In this document: piece after piece, positions 15,832 to 24,750 of the stretch | Layout: every line of letters begins with the position of its first letter | Position numbering within the stretch: the first letter of the stretch is position 1 | From: Streptomyces sp. S3(2020) | Lineage (GTDB): Bacteria; Actinomycetota; Actinomycetes; Streptomycetales; Streptomycetaceae | Direction of reading: 5' to 3' | DNA length: 43,293 bases | Assembly (NCBI RefSeq): GCF_013044505.1 | Contig: NZ_JABERD010000075.1 | Location: 1 to 43,293 of the forward strand | Notes under the pieces: generated by a model | Database searches by the model: none | What the model saw: the letters and a program-made list of their open reading frames with translations, nothing else | What the model was told of the DNA's origin: nothing | Translations under genes and position numbers: made by a program

Positions 15832-16020
15832 TCACCAGGTGGCACGAACCTGGCGGATGATCCTGCGGCGCAGCCGCACCCTGCGGCTTCCGTCACGCAG
15901 CAGGCTCAGGCGGTCCAACTCCCAGTGTCCGTACTCCGCATGGTCGGTCAGCAGTCGTGTGGCGTCCTTGCGGGAGACCCCGCGCGGTACGTACACGTCG
16001 ACAAATTCGTATTCCGGCAT
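15832..16020 (-). CDS. Small basic DUF5703-type protein
   Basis: 62 residues, starting MPEYEFVDVYVPRGVSRKDA and ending in a strongly basic part (SRRVRLRRRIIRQVRATW). It matches a small conserved actinobacterial family of unknown function (DUF5703, from memory). The pattern is a short beta-alpha-beta fold with a conserved HAEYGHWEL segment. The gene is divergent from the hypothetical gene at 16068 with only 47 bp between starts, so their promoters overlap. Confidence 0.8.
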   Translation of the reverse strand: MPEYEFVDVYVPRGVSRKDATRLLTDHAEYGHWELDRLSLLRDGSRRVRLRRRIIRQVRATW

Positions 16021-16067
16021 CGCATCTATTGTGCGGGCTGGGGCCCGGTACGGATAGCGTCTGCACT

Positions 16068-16751
16068 ATGTCTGATGCTGTGCAGCCCACCGCTGCCGAG
16101 GTACGTGCCGCCGCCGAGGCGGTCAAGACCGCACTCGACCGCCACCTGGCCGCGGTCGAACGCCGGTCGGGGGAGGACGACCCGGCCGTCTACGAGGCGT
16201 TCAACGAGCTCGCCGCGGCCGCCGAGGCGTACGACGAGCTGCTCTACGACCGCTACGACGAGGTCACTCCCTTCGAGATCCCCGGCACGGACGACGTGCC
16301 GCCGTACACCGGTCCCGAGGAACCGCACGCGGTGAGCGTGCTGATCCGCCGTGACTACGCGGTGGCGGAGCCGCAGCGGCTGCTGGCGCAGGCCCAGCGG
16401 GTCGAGGCGGCGGACTACGAGGACGGTGCGGAGGCGTCCGCCACGGTGCACGGAGCGTTGGACATCCTGTTCGGAGAGTTCGAACCGGACGAGATCGCCT
16501 CACGGCACAAGGAGTTCGGCCTGGAGGAGGGCGACTCCACGCTGTGGGTGATCGCGGCGGACGAGCAGGCCGCTCCCGGTGAGTGGCTGGCGGGGCCCTT
16601 CGAGCAGATCGACCCGCAGCGGGTGGTGTGCCGGTTCGACGTCAGCGCGGTGTTCGACGACGAGATCGACGACGTCGACGACGTCGAGGACGAGCTGGAC
16701 GAGCTGGACGCGGAGCTGGACGAGGACGAGGATCTGGAGCGGCACGCGTAA
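16068..16751 (+). CDS. Conserved hypothetical acidic protein
   Basis: 227 residues, no signal peptide or membrane segment. The N-terminal third is alanine-rich and helical (about 5-60). The final 35 residues are almost all Asp/Glu (DDVEDELDELDAELDEDEDLE). I do not recognise a known domain. Similar proteins occur at this position in Streptomyces, as far as I remember. A -10-like TAGCGT ends 7 nt before the ATG, so the transcript may be leaderless. The codon pattern and position between a divergent small gene and a convergent terminator support a real gene. Confidence 0.75.
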   Translation: MSDAVQPTAAEVRAAAEAVKTALDRHLAAVERRSGEDDPAVYEAFNELAAAAEAYDELLYDRYDEVTPFEIPGTDDVPPYTGPEEPHAVSVLIRRDYAVAEPQRLLAQAQRVEAADYEDGAEASATVHGALDILFGEFEPDEIASRHKEFGLEEGDSTLWVIAADEQAAPGEWLAGPFEQIDPQRVVCRFDVSAVFDDEIDDVDDVEDELDELDAELDEDEDLERHA

Positions 16752-16776
16752 CACCGCGCTGTGCGCCGGGCTTGGG

Positions 16777-16812
16777 CGGCGGCGGTCACGGAGGGTTCCG
16801 TGACCGCCGCCG
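16777..16812. terminator. Bidirectional terminator
   Basis: A perfect 16-bp stem (16777-16792 / 16797-16812) with loop GGGT, between convergent genes. Confidence 0.87.
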
Positions 16813-16896
16813 TCTTGCGTGTGCGGCTGCGTCGTGGCTGGTCGCGCCCACGCGGCGGAGCCGCGAATCGATACAGCCCCGCGTCCCCGAGGTGGG

Positions 16897-19092
16897 TCAG
16901 CCGGACGCTGGTACCTGCGTCCCCAGCAGCACGGGAAGCCGGGTCGTGCGGGGCTTCGCCTGGATCTCGGCCACGGCTCTCGGGAGGGCCTGGTCCGCGC
17001 CCTGGACCACGGAGAGATGGCGTTCCGCCCGGCCGAAGGCCGTGTAGACCCACGGGCGGCTGAGGGCTTGTGCCGCGTCTCCCGGGAGCACCACGACCAC
17101 CGCCGGCCAGCGGCCGGCCGCGGCCTGGTGGGCGGTCAGGGCCCAGCCGTGGCGTACGGACTCCTCGACACGCTCCTTCGGTACGACGACGGGCTCGCCC
17201 GCGCAGGACAGATGGAGTCCCTCCGCGTCCGCCTTCACCACGTGGCCCGGCAGGGAGCGGCCGGGGGCGGGGGAGTAGGCGACGCGGTCGCCGGGGTCGA
17301 AGCCGCCGAAACGGCCCGGGCCCGGGTTGAGGCGCTCCTTGAGGGCCGCGTTCAGGGCTCGTGTGCCCGCCGCGCCGCCATGGCCCGGCGTGATCACCTG
17401 GGTCTCCTCGGGCGGAACACCGATCGCCCGCGGCACCGAGTCCGCGACCAGTTGCACGGTCCGGTGCACGGCCTCGCCCGCGTCCCGCGCCGGCACGATC
17501 ACGACCTCCTTGCCGGGGGCCTCGACCTGGTTCAGCTCGCCGATGCCGATACCGGAGACCAGCTCGCCGAGGGGGCCCGGGTCCGGCCGCCGGGAGGCGA
17601 TCTGGGGGCAGACGCGCGCGGCCAGCAGATCGCTGAACACCCGCCCCGGCCCCGCCGACCCCAGCACCGCCGGATCCCCGGCCAGCACCAGCCGCGCCCC
17701 GTCCGGCAACGACTCCGTCAGCAGCGCCGCACTCTCCACGTCCAGCTGCGGAGCGTCGAGGACCACGAGGAGGTCGAGGTCGAGCGCGCCGTCGGCATCG
17801 CGGCCGGGACCTTCGGCGCCGGAGAGGAGGCCGGTGACGGTGGTGGCGGTGTCGCGGGAGGCCAGCGCCGCGAAGCGGTCCCGTCCCAGGGGGCCGTGGG
17901 CCGCCGCCCAGGCGCGCAGACCGAGTCCGTGGGCCGCCTGGAGCAGGGCCGCCGGTTCCGCCAGGGACGCCTCGCCGCCGGTGTGAAGGACCAGTCCGCC
18001 GCCCGCGACCGCGCGGATCAGTTCACCGGCGGAGCCCTTGGCCGAGTCGGCGGCACGCTCCCAGTCCTCGGCCGAACCGTCCTGCTTCGGTACGGAGTTG
18101 ATCAGCCGGGCCAGTCCGTCGGCGAGGCTCTCCTCCGCCATCGCGTACCGCTCCAGGCCGACCAGGACACGGACCGGGCGCTCCTCGCCCTCCTCCGGTT
18201 CCGGGGCCCGCGGGTCGAGGGCGTCCTGGAAGGCCAGCGCCTCGGCCTCCGCGAGGGTGCTCTGCACGGCCGCGTCGGCATCCGGCACGCCCTGCTTGCC
18301 CAACGCCGTCGTGAGCGTGGGAAGTTCGAGAGCCGTGTGCCCGGCCACGGCCGCCTGTTCCAGCAGCCAGACGGTCATCGCCCGGCCCCGCCGCTCGTCG
18401 TCGGGACCGCACTCCGCGCCGAGCAGCGCCCGCGCGAACCCGTCGGCCTGCTCGGGCCGCACCCCCGCGACCCGCAGCAACTGCCAGGGGTCCTCGCGCA
18501 GCTGCTCGGCGGCACCCTCGCCGAGCGCGGCGGCGACCTGCGGGACGAGGGCCTCCGGCGCACCGCCGTCGGCCAGTACCCGGCGTACGGAATCGACGGT
18601 CTGCGCCGAGGGAGCCGAGGGAGCCGCGGGCACGTCGGCCGAAACCGGCTGAGGGCGCTGTACGGGCTCCGGCGCGGGCCGGCGCGGTGGCTCGGGCTCG
18701 GCGAACACGGTCGCCGCCGGCTTGGCCCCGCTCTCCACGGCCCGTACGGCGGCCAGCAGATCGGCGGCCTTCCCGCTGAGCTTGGTGCCGGCCTCGACGG
18801 GTCCCTGCTTCTCGGCCTTCCGCCGGGCGATCCGCTCCCGCTCCAGCTTCTGCGCCGCGAGCTCGGCCGCGGCCTCGGACAGCTTCGCCGCGGCCTCGCC
18901 CTGCTCGCCGTCGGACGCGGAAGCCTCACCGGACGCCTCGTCCGAGCCGCCCTCGGCGTCCGCGGCCGTCTCGCCCTCGTCACCTGCGGCCACCGCCCCC
19001 GCCTCGGTGTCGTCGGCCTCGGCGACCGCGTCCTCCGCGGTGCCCGGCGATTGCGGCTCGGTCTCCTCCGTGGGCTCCGGCTCCGTGCTCAC
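16897..19092 (-). CDS. RecD2-like helicase homologue with degenerate ATPase motifs
   Basis: 731 residues. An acidic, low-complexity N-terminus (about 1-110) is followed by helix-hairpin-helix-like repeats (about 165-280) typical of RecD2, then a RecA-like region. Where Walker A should be, the sequence reads LVLHTGGEAS with no GxGKT. The Walker B position reads VVLDAPQLD in place of the usual DEAQ. Later parts resemble RecD: LVLAGDPAVLGS (RecD GDxxQL), IASRRPD, and a C-terminal ALTAHQAAAGRWPAVVVV like the SH3/motif region (TxHKxQGxEf). It is probably a non-catalytic paralogue with a binding role. The start is GTG 19092, overlapping the downstream AKR? No: the AKR gene lies upstream in transcription and its stop overlaps this GTG (GTGA). 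Confidence 0.8.
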   Translation of the reverse strand: MSTEPEPTEETEPQSPGTAEDAVAEADDTEAGAVAAGDEGETAADAEGGSDEASGEASASDGEQGEAAAKLSEAAAELAAQKLERERIARRKAEKQGPVEAGTKLSGKAADLLAAVRAVESGAKPAATVFAEPEPPRRPAPEPVQRPQPVSADVPAAPSAPSAQTVDSVRRVLADGGAPEALVPQVAAALGEGAAEQLREDPWQLLRVAGVRPEQADGFARALLGAECGPDDERRGRAMTVWLLEQAAVAGHTALELPTLTTALGKQGVPDADAAVQSTLAEAEALAFQDALDPRAPEPEEGEERPVRVLVGLERYAMAEESLADGLARLINSVPKQDGSAEDWERAADSAKGSAGELIRAVAGGGLVLHTGGEASLAEPAALLQAAHGLGLRAWAAAHGPLGRDRFAALASRDTATTVTGLLSGAEGPGRDADGALDLDLLVVLDAPQLDVESAALLTESLPDGARLVLAGDPAVLGSAGPGRVFSDLLAARVCPQIASRRPDPGPLGELVSGIGIGELNQVEAPGKEVVIVPARDAGEAVHRTVQLVADSVPRAIGVPPEETQVITPGHGGAAGTRALNAALKERLNPGPGRFGGFDPGDRVAYSPAPGRSLPGHVVKADAEGLHLSCAGEPVVVPKERVEESVRHGWALTAHQAAAGRWPAVVVVLPGDAAQALSRPWVYTAFGRAERHLSVVQGADQALPRAVAEIQAKPRTTRLPVLLGTQVPASG

Positions 19093-20084
19093 AGCGTGCT
19101 CCAGTCGTGATCGGGATAGCGGTGCACGGGCGCCGACACATCGTCGAGCGCCCGGCAGATCTCGTCAGGAAGACTAAGGGCCTCCACTGACAATGCCGCC
19201 GTGAGCTGCTGCGCGTTGCGCGCGCCGACGATCGGCGCGGTCACGCCGGGCCGGTCGCGGACCCAGGCGAGGGCCACCTGGAGAGGGGTCACCGCGAGCC
19301 CGTCGGCAGCGGTCTGCACGGCGTCCACGATGTGGCCGGCCGTGTCGTCGAGGTAGGGCGCGACGAAGGGGGCGAGATGCTCCGAGGCGCCCCGCGAGTC
19401 GGCCGGCGTGGCGGTGCGGTACTTGCCCGTCAGGACCCCGCGGCCCAGCGGGGACGACGGCAGCAGGCCGATGCCCAGGTCCAGCGCCGCGGGCAGCACC
19501 TCGCGCTCGATGCCGCGCTGGAGCAGGGAGTACTCCAGCTGTGTCGCGGCCAGCCGGGTCCGGGTGCCCGGGGCCGCCAGCTGCCAGGTCGCGGCCTTGG
19601 CGAGCTGCCAGCCGCAGAAGTTGGAGACCCCGGCGTACCGCGCGCGGCCGCTGCTGACCGCGAGGTCGAGCGCCTGGAGGGTCTCCTCCAGCGGGGTGTC
19701 CGGGTCGTAGGAGTGGACCTGCCACACATCGACGTAGTCCGTGCCGAGCCGGGCCAGCGAGGCGTCCAGCGCGGAGAGCAGATGGCCGCGCGAGCCGTCG
19801 AACCGCCGATCCGGGTCGGGCACGCTGCCCGCCTTGGTGGAGATGACCAGATCCCGGCGCGGGATCAGCCCTTCTATGAGACGTCCGAGCAGATACTCGG
19901 ACTCCCCGTCGCCGTACACGTCCGCGGTGTCGACGAGGCTGCCGCCGGCTTCCCAGAACGTCTTCAAGAGGTCCGCGGCGTCGTGCTCGTCGGTGTCCCT
20001 GCCCCACGTGAGGGTTCCGAGTCCGATGCGGGACACACGCAGGCCGGTGCGGCCGAGATGCCTCTGCTCCATGAACGCCGACAT
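19089..20084 (-). CDS. Aldo/keto reductase
   Basis: 331 residues with the (beta/alpha)8 AKR layout: the catalytic aspartate/tyrosine region (DTADVYGDGESE), Lys in VISTKAG, and His in WQVHSYDPDTP. C-terminal GVSNF and cofactor-binding segments (IVGARN) indicate NADPH use. It probably reduces small aldehydes or ketones; no specific substrate is evident. I chose ATG 20084 over 20072 because a weak CAGG site precedes it and nothing precedes the second. Its stop overlaps the start of the RecD-like gene (GTGA), so the two form an operon. Confidence 0.88.
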   Translation of the reverse strand: MSAFMEQRHLGRTGLRVSRIGLGTLTWGRDTDEHDAADLLKTFWEAGGSLVDTADVYGDGESEYLLGRLIEGLIPRRDLVISTKAGSVPDPDRRFDGSRGHLLSALDASLARLGTDYVDVWQVHSYDPDTPLEETLQALDLAVSSGRARYAGVSNFCGWQLAKAATWQLAAPGTRTRLAATQLEYSLLQRGIEREVLPAALDLGIGLLPSSPLGRGVLTGKYRTATPADSRGASEHLAPFVAPYLDDTAGHIVDAVQTAADGLAVTPLQVALAWVRDRPGVTAPIVGARNAQQLTAALSVEALSLPDEICRALDDVSAPVHRYPDHDWSTL

Positions 20085-20250
20085 TACTGGCCTGAACCAG
20101 TGGTGTGGGGGCCTGTGGACAACCAGTTTCCCCCAGCGACACGCGCGTTCATGTGGGCGGAAGAACACGACCGCCAGCTGCCCCGATCCGCGCGCCCCGC
20201 GCTAAGGTCGGGAAACAAGGGACGTTACTGATGGGTAAGGGGAATCGGCC

Positions 20251-21306
20251 ATGCAGCTCGGCATCAACCTCGGTTACTGGGGCGCCGGAATGGACGCGGA
20301 CAATCTCGCCGTCGCCCAGGAGGCCGACCGACTCGGGTACGCCGTGTGCTGGGCCGCCGAGGCCTACGGCTCCGACGCGGCCACCGTGCTCAGCTGGGTC
20401 GCGGCGCAGACCGAGCGCATCGACATCGGCTCGGCCATCTTCCAGATCCCGGCCCGTCAGCCGGCGATGACCGCGATGACCGCCGCCACCCTCGACTCGC
20501 TCTCCGGCGGCCGCTTCCGCCTCGGCCTCGGCGTCTCCGGGCCGCAGGTCTCCGAGGGCTGGTACGGCGTCAAGTTCGACAAGCCGCTGGCACGCACGCG
20601 TGAGTACGTCGGGATCGTCCGCAAGGCGATGACGCGCGAGCGGCTGTCGTTCGACGGCGAGCACTGGACGCTGCCGCTGCCCGGCGGCCCCGGCAAGCCG
20701 CTCAAGCTGACCGTGCACCCCGAGCGCGAGCACATCCCGCTCTACATCGCCGCGATCGGACCGAAGAACCTGGAGCAGACCGGCGAGATCGCCGACGGCG
20801 CGCTCCTCATCTTCCCGTCCGCCGAGCACCTTGAGGAGACGACCCTCAAGCACCTGCGTGCCGGACGCGAGAAGGCGGGCAAGACCCTCGACGGGTTCGA
20901 CGTCCACCCGACGCTCCCGCTCGCCCTCGGCGAGGACAAGGACGTGGCCACGCTCGCCGACACCTTCCGCCCCTACACCGCGCTGTACGTCGGCGGCATG
21001 GGCAGCGCCAAGCAGAACTTCTACAACCAGCTCGCCCAGCGCATGGGCTACGAGGCGGCGGCCGCCGAGGTCCAGGAGAAGTACCTGTCCGGTGATAAGC
21101 AGGGCGCCGCGGCCGCCATCCCGCACGACCTGATCGACAAGACGGCACTGCTCGGTTCCGTGGACCGCATCGCGGACCGGATGAAGGAGTACGCGGCGGC
21201 CGGCGTCACCACGCTGAGCCTCGCGCCCGCGGGCTTCACGCTCGACGAGCGGATCGCCGCACTGCGGGCCGGATCCGAGGCCCTGGAGCGCGCCGGCCTG
21301 GCGTGA
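20251..21306 (+). CDS. LLM-class F420-dependent oxidoreductase
   Basis: 351 residues of the luciferase-like monooxygenase TIM-barrel fold: N-terminal LGINLGYWG, the LDSLSGGRFRLGLGVSGPQ motif typical of F420-dependent members, and a C-terminal GVTTLSLAPAG. It probably transfers hydride from F420H2 to an unknown substrate in the cytoplasm. The upstream region has TAAGGT about 45 bp before the ATG as a candidate -10. Transcribed divergently from the aldo-keto reductase. The next gene starts 234 bp later, so it is probably monocistronic. Confidence 0.9.
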   Translation: MQLGINLGYWGAGMDADNLAVAQEADRLGYAVCWAAEAYGSDAATVLSWVAAQTERIDIGSAIFQIPARQPAMTAMTAATLDSLSGGRFRLGLGVSGPQVSEGWYGVKFDKPLARTREYVGIVRKAMTRERLSFDGEHWTLPLPGGPGKPLKLTVHPEREHIPLYIAAIGPKNLEQTGEIADGALLIFPSAEHLEETTLKHLRAGREKAGKTLDGFDVHPTLPLALGEDKDVATLADTFRPYTALYVGGMGSAKQNFYNQLAQRMGYEAAAAEVQEKYLSGDKQGAAAAIPHDLIDKTALLGSVDRIADRMKEYAAAGVTTLSLAPAGFTLDERIAALRAGSEALERAGLA

Positions 21307-21540
21307 CACACGCCGGATCCGCCGGAGGTTTCTGCGGCCGTGGTGGGGGCTCGGGGGTCTTCCCCGCCACGGCCGTCACGCAGAACAACGCGCTCGCGCC
21401 CGTGTGGTTACGCCTCCGTCGTGACCGCCGGGGTCCTCCTTTTGGCGGAGTTGTCCGACACAGCTGTTGCAGCACCTCTCGCGCCGCATTTGACTCGTTC
21501 TTTGCGGAATGCCGCGGAGTCCCGCAGAGAGGTGTCCACG

Positions 21541-22329
21541 ATGCTTTCGGCCAAGAGTCTGTTCCAGGAGATCATCGACAACGACGAGTCCTTCCGCCTG
21601 TTCTGCTCCATCGCGGCCAGCGGGGAGTCGCAGGGCGGCTGGGAGAACGCCCGCATTGCCGCGCTCGTCCCGGACAGCGAGCGCGACCTCGCCCCCAAGA
21701 TCACCCGGCACGGCGCGGACGAGGACAAGCACGGGCGGATCTTCAACGCCCTGATGAAGAAGCGCGGCCTCGAACCCGTCCCCGTACCGGCCGACACCGA
21801 CTACACGATGCTCCTGGAGCACAGCGGCATCGGTCTCGCCCACGAGAAGCTCAAGGCCGACCAGTCACTGACCGTGCAGGACATCGTGACCTACCTCGCC
21901 CACAGCCGCGTCACCGAGCAACGCGCGTCCGAGCAGATGGAACTGCTGCGCAAGCACTTCGCCGACCACCCGGACCTGGGCCGCGCGGTGAAGATGATCT
22001 CGGCCGACGAGGACAACCACCTCGCCTACTGCCACGAGGAGTTGCTGCGCTTCGCCCACGCCGGGCACGGCCGGGACATCCAGCGGACCCTGCGGGAGTG
22101 CGCACTCGCCGAGATCCGCGTCTACCGGGACGTCAGCCTCGCGGTCATGGCCCACATGGGCCGCGTCCTGGGCTGGCCGACGGCGAAGTCGGCCGTCCTC
22201 GCGGCGGGCATCCACGCGGTCTACGCCTACGAACGCGCCGCCGGCTGGCGCCGGATGGTCTCCCTGAAAACGCCCGAGCGACGCGACGCCCTCGGCGGAC
22301 CGGCCACCTCGGCCCCCGAGTTCGCCTGA
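21541..22329 (+). CDS. Ferritin-like domain protein (putative diiron)
   Basis: 262 residues, all-helical. Possible metal ligands of a ferritin-like four-helix bundle are the ADEDKHGR segment near residue 60, E in VTEQRASEQ, and ADEDNHLAYCHEE near 160, giving two E/D-x2-H type pairs. Members are annotated as ferritin-like or rubrerythrin-like proteins in actinomycetes, with possible roles in iron or peroxide chemistry. The function is not known. The chosen ATG has GAGAGGTG upstream; the frame is open for 200 bp before it, but with atypical composition. It ends 15 bp before the convergent CorA stop. Confidence 0.8.
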   Translation: MLSAKSLFQEIIDNDESFRLFCSIAASGESQGGWENARIAALVPDSERDLAPKITRHGADEDKHGRIFNALMKKRGLEPVPVPADTDYTMLLEHSGIGLAHEKLKADQSLTVQDIVTYLAHSRVTEQRASEQMELLRKHFADHPDLGRAVKMISADEDNHLAYCHEELLRFAHAGHGRDIQRTLRECALAEIRVYRDVSLAVMAHMGRVLGWPTAKSAVLAAGIHAVYAYERAAGWRRMVSLKTPERRDALGGPATSAPEFA

Positions 22330-22344
22330 ACCCGGTGAACAGCC

Positions 22345-23343
22345 CTACAGCCAGCCCCGGCGCTTGAACAGCCGGAACACCAGGACCTCCAGGACGGCCA
22401 TGACCGCGATCAGCGCGGGGTACGACCACACCCAGTGCAGCTCCGGCATGTGATCGAAGTTCATGCCGTAGATCCCCGCGATCATCGTGGGGATCGCGGC
22501 CATGGCCGCCCAGGCGGAGATCTTCCGCATGTCGTCGTTCTGCCGGACGCTCATCTGCGCCAGATGGGCCGACAGGATGTCCGACACCAGCCGGTCCAGG
22601 CCCTCCACGGACTCGTTCACGCGCGTGAGGTGGTCGTTCACGTCACGGAAGAAGGGCTGCGCCTTCTCGTGGACGAACGGGACGCGCACGCCGGACAGAC
22701 CGCCGCCCGCGAGCCGGGCCAGCGGCTGCGCCAGTGGCCCGGTGGCCCGGCGGAACTCCAGGATCTGCCGCTTGAAGGCGTAGATGCGGGACGCCGTGTG
22801 CCGAGAGCCCCCGCCGGTCGGCGAGAACACCTCCGTCTCCAGCTCCGCCAGGTCGGTGCCCAGTTCCTCGGCCACCTCGACGTAGTGGTCGACCACGGCG
22901 TCGGCGATCGAGTACAGCACCGCGGTGGGCCCGTGCCGGAGCATCTCCGGCTCCTCCTCCAGCCGGTGCCGCACGGCCGCGAGAGGCGCCTCCTCGCCAT
23001 GGCGCACGGTCACCACGAACGAGTCGCCGACGAAGACCATGACCTCACCGGAGGTCACGATGTCGCACTTCGGCTCGTACCCCACCGGCTTGAGGACCAT
23101 GAACAGCGAGTCGTCGTACACCTCCAGCTTGGGCCGCTGATGGGCGTTGAGGGCATCCTCGACGGCCAGCGGATGCAGCCCGAACTCCTCCGTGACCCGG
23201 TCGAACTCGTTCCCCGTCGGCTCGTACAGGCCGATCCAGACGAAGGCGTCACCCCCGCGACGGCACTGCGCCAGGGCATCGGAGAAGTCCTGGGGCCCCT
23301 CCGTCCGGCGCCCGTCGCGGTAGATGGCGCAGTCGACGATCAC
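22345..23343 (-). CDS. corA: CorA-family magnesium/cobalt transporter
   Basis: 332 residues. A large cytoplasmic N-terminal domain (about 1-265) is followed by two C-terminal membrane helices. The selectivity motif YGMNF follows the first, with loop FDHMPELHW and a short basic tail (KRRGWL). It forms a pentameric channel for Mg2+ (or Co2+) uptake. The start is GTG 23343 with GGGAGA 9 nt upstream. Divergent from the phosphomutase-like gene with 62 bp between. Confidence 0.93.
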   Translation of the reverse strand: MIVDCAIYRDGRRTEGPQDFSDALAQCRRGGDAFVWIGLYEPTGNEFDRVTEEFGLHPLAVEDALNAHQRPKLEVYDDSLFMVLKPVGYEPKCDIVTSGEVMVFVGDSFVVTVRHGEEAPLAAVRHRLEEEPEMLRHGPTAVLYSIADAVVDHYVEVAEELGTDLAELETEVFSPTGGGSRHTASRIYAFKRQILEFRRATGPLAQPLARLAGGGLSGVRVPFVHEKAQPFFRDVNDHLTRVNESVEGLDRLVSDILSAHLAQMSVRQNDDMRKISAWAAMAAIPTMIAGIYGMNFDHMPELHWVWSYPALIAVMAVLEVLVFRLFKRRGWL

Positions 23344-23405
23344 AGTGCGTATTCTCCCGCCGCTCGCCGGCCGTCGCACGCGCGCGTACGCCTACGCTGG
23401 GCCGC

Positions 23406-24092
23406 ATGCCCACGTTGATCCTCGTCCGCCACGGACGATCCACCGCCAACACCGAGGGACTGCTCGCCGGGTGGACGCCCGGGGTCGCCCTGGACGGACG
23501 CGGGGCCGCGCAGGCCGCCGCACTGCCCGCGCGGCTCGCCGGGCTGCCGATCTCCGAGGTCGTCAGCAGCCCGCTCCAGCGCTGCCAGGAAACGATTCAG
23601 CCGCTCCTCGACGCCCGTCCCGAGCTGAACCCGCACACCGACGAGCGGATCGGCGAGTGCCACTACGGCGACTGGTCCGGCCGCAAGCTCGCCGAGCTCA
23701 TGGACGAGCCGCTGATGGAGGTCGTCCAGGCCCACCCGTCGGCGGCCGCGTTCCCCGGCGGCGAGTCGATGCGGGCGATGCAGACCCGCGCCGCCGAGGC
23801 CGTACGCGAGTGGAACGCGCGCGTGGAGCGCGACCACGGCGCCGACGCCGTCTATCTCATGTGCTCGCACGGCGACATCATCAAGTCGCTCGTCGCGGAC
23901 GCGCTCGGACTCCATCTCGACCTCTTCCAGCGGATCTCCGTGGAACCGTGTTCCATCACCGTGATCCGTTACACCCGTCTGCGGCCGTTTCTCGTGCGCC
24001 TCGGCGACACCGGTGATTTCGCCTCGCTCGCACCCCGCGAGGAGCCTCCCGCGGGCGACGCCACGGTCGGTGGTGGTGCAGGCGCACCGTGA
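23406..24092 (+). CDS. Histidine-phosphatase superfamily protein, MSMEG_4193 type
   Basis: 228 residues with the phosphohistidine motif LVRHGRST at residues 6-13, the conserved second Arg region (SSPLQRCQET), Glu in the GECHYGDWSG segment and the C-terminal His in CSHGD. It belongs to the phosphoglycerate-mutase/phosphatase superfamily. It is the first of the actinobacterial trio with DUF3090 and SCO1664 genes (family description recalled: probable phosphomutase working with a PI-kinase-like partner). Substrate unknown. A TACGCT -10 ends 7 nt before the ATG, suggesting a leaderless mRNA. Confidence 0.88.
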   Translation: MPTLILVRHGRSTANTEGLLAGWTPGVALDGRGAAQAAALPARLAGLPISEVVSSPLQRCQETIQPLLDARPELNPHTDERIGECHYGDWSGRKLAELMDEPLMEVVQAHPSAAAFPGGESMRAMQTRAAEAVREWNARVERDHGADAVYLMCSHGDIIKSLVADALGLHLDLFQRISVEPCSITVIRYTRLRPFLVRLGDTGDFASLAPREEPPAGDATVGGGAGAP

Positions 24093-24159
24093 TCGTCGGG
24101 CGCAGTAGGGTGAAGCGGTCGCAGCAGCGCCGTACCCACGATTCCAATGGAGACAGGAC

Positions 24160-24750
24160 GTGTCCCGTCAGGTGTTCCTCTATGACCCACCGGAGCGTTT
24201 CGTGGCCGGCACGGTCGGACTGCCCGGGCGCCGTACGTTCTTCCTCCAGGCCTCGGCCGGCGCCCGGGTGACCAGCGTGGCCCTGGAGAAGACCCAGGTC
24301 GCCGCGCTCGCCGAGCGGATGGACGAGTTGCTGGACGAGGTCGTGCGCCGCAGCGGCGGCAGCGCCTCCGTCCCGGCCATGGCACCCACCGAGATCTCCG
24401 ACGCCGCCCCGCTGGACACCCCCGTCGAGGAGGAGTTCCGCGTCGGCACCATGGCGCTCGCCTGGGACGGCGAGGAACAGCGGATGATCGTCGAGGCACA
24501 GGCCCTCGTGGAGCTCGACGCCGACTCCGAGGAAGACCTCGCCGAGGCCGAGGAGCGGCTCCTCCAGGACGAGGAGAACGGGCCCCCGATGCTGCGGGTC
24601 CGGCTCACCGGCGTACAGGCGAGGGCCTTCGCCAAGCGCGCCCTGGATGTCGTCAACGCCGGTCGGCCGCCGTGTCCGCTGTGCAGTCTCCCGCTCGACC
24701 CGGAAGGACACGTATGTCCGCGCCAGAACGGATACCGCCGCGGAGCGTGA
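24160..24750 (+). CDS. DUF3090 (SCO1665-type) conserved actinobacterial protein
   Basis: 196 residues, beginning MSRQVFLYDPPERFVAGTVG. The bulk is a single alpha/beta domain. The C-terminus holds CPLC...C (CPLCSLPLDPEGHVC), likely a zinc ribbon. No known activity. It is the middle gene of the trio and overlaps the kinase-like gene by 37 bp, implying a tight functional link. GTG start at 24160 with GGAGACAGGA just upstream. Confidence 0.9.
   Translation: MSRQVFLYDPPERFVAGTVGLPGRRTFFLQASAGARVTSVALEKTQVAALAERMDELLDEVVRRSGGSASVPAMAPTEISDAAPLDTPVEEEFRVGTMALAWDGEEQRMIVEAQALVELDADSEEDLAEAEERLLQDEENGPPMLRVRLTGVQARAFAKRALDVVNAGRPPCPLCSLPLDPEGHVCPRQNGYRRGA

Noticed and set aside
16819..19110. Long plus-strand frame opposite the RecD-like gene
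   Set aside because: Arg/Gly-rich composition without motifs; it is a shadow of the minus-strand gene.
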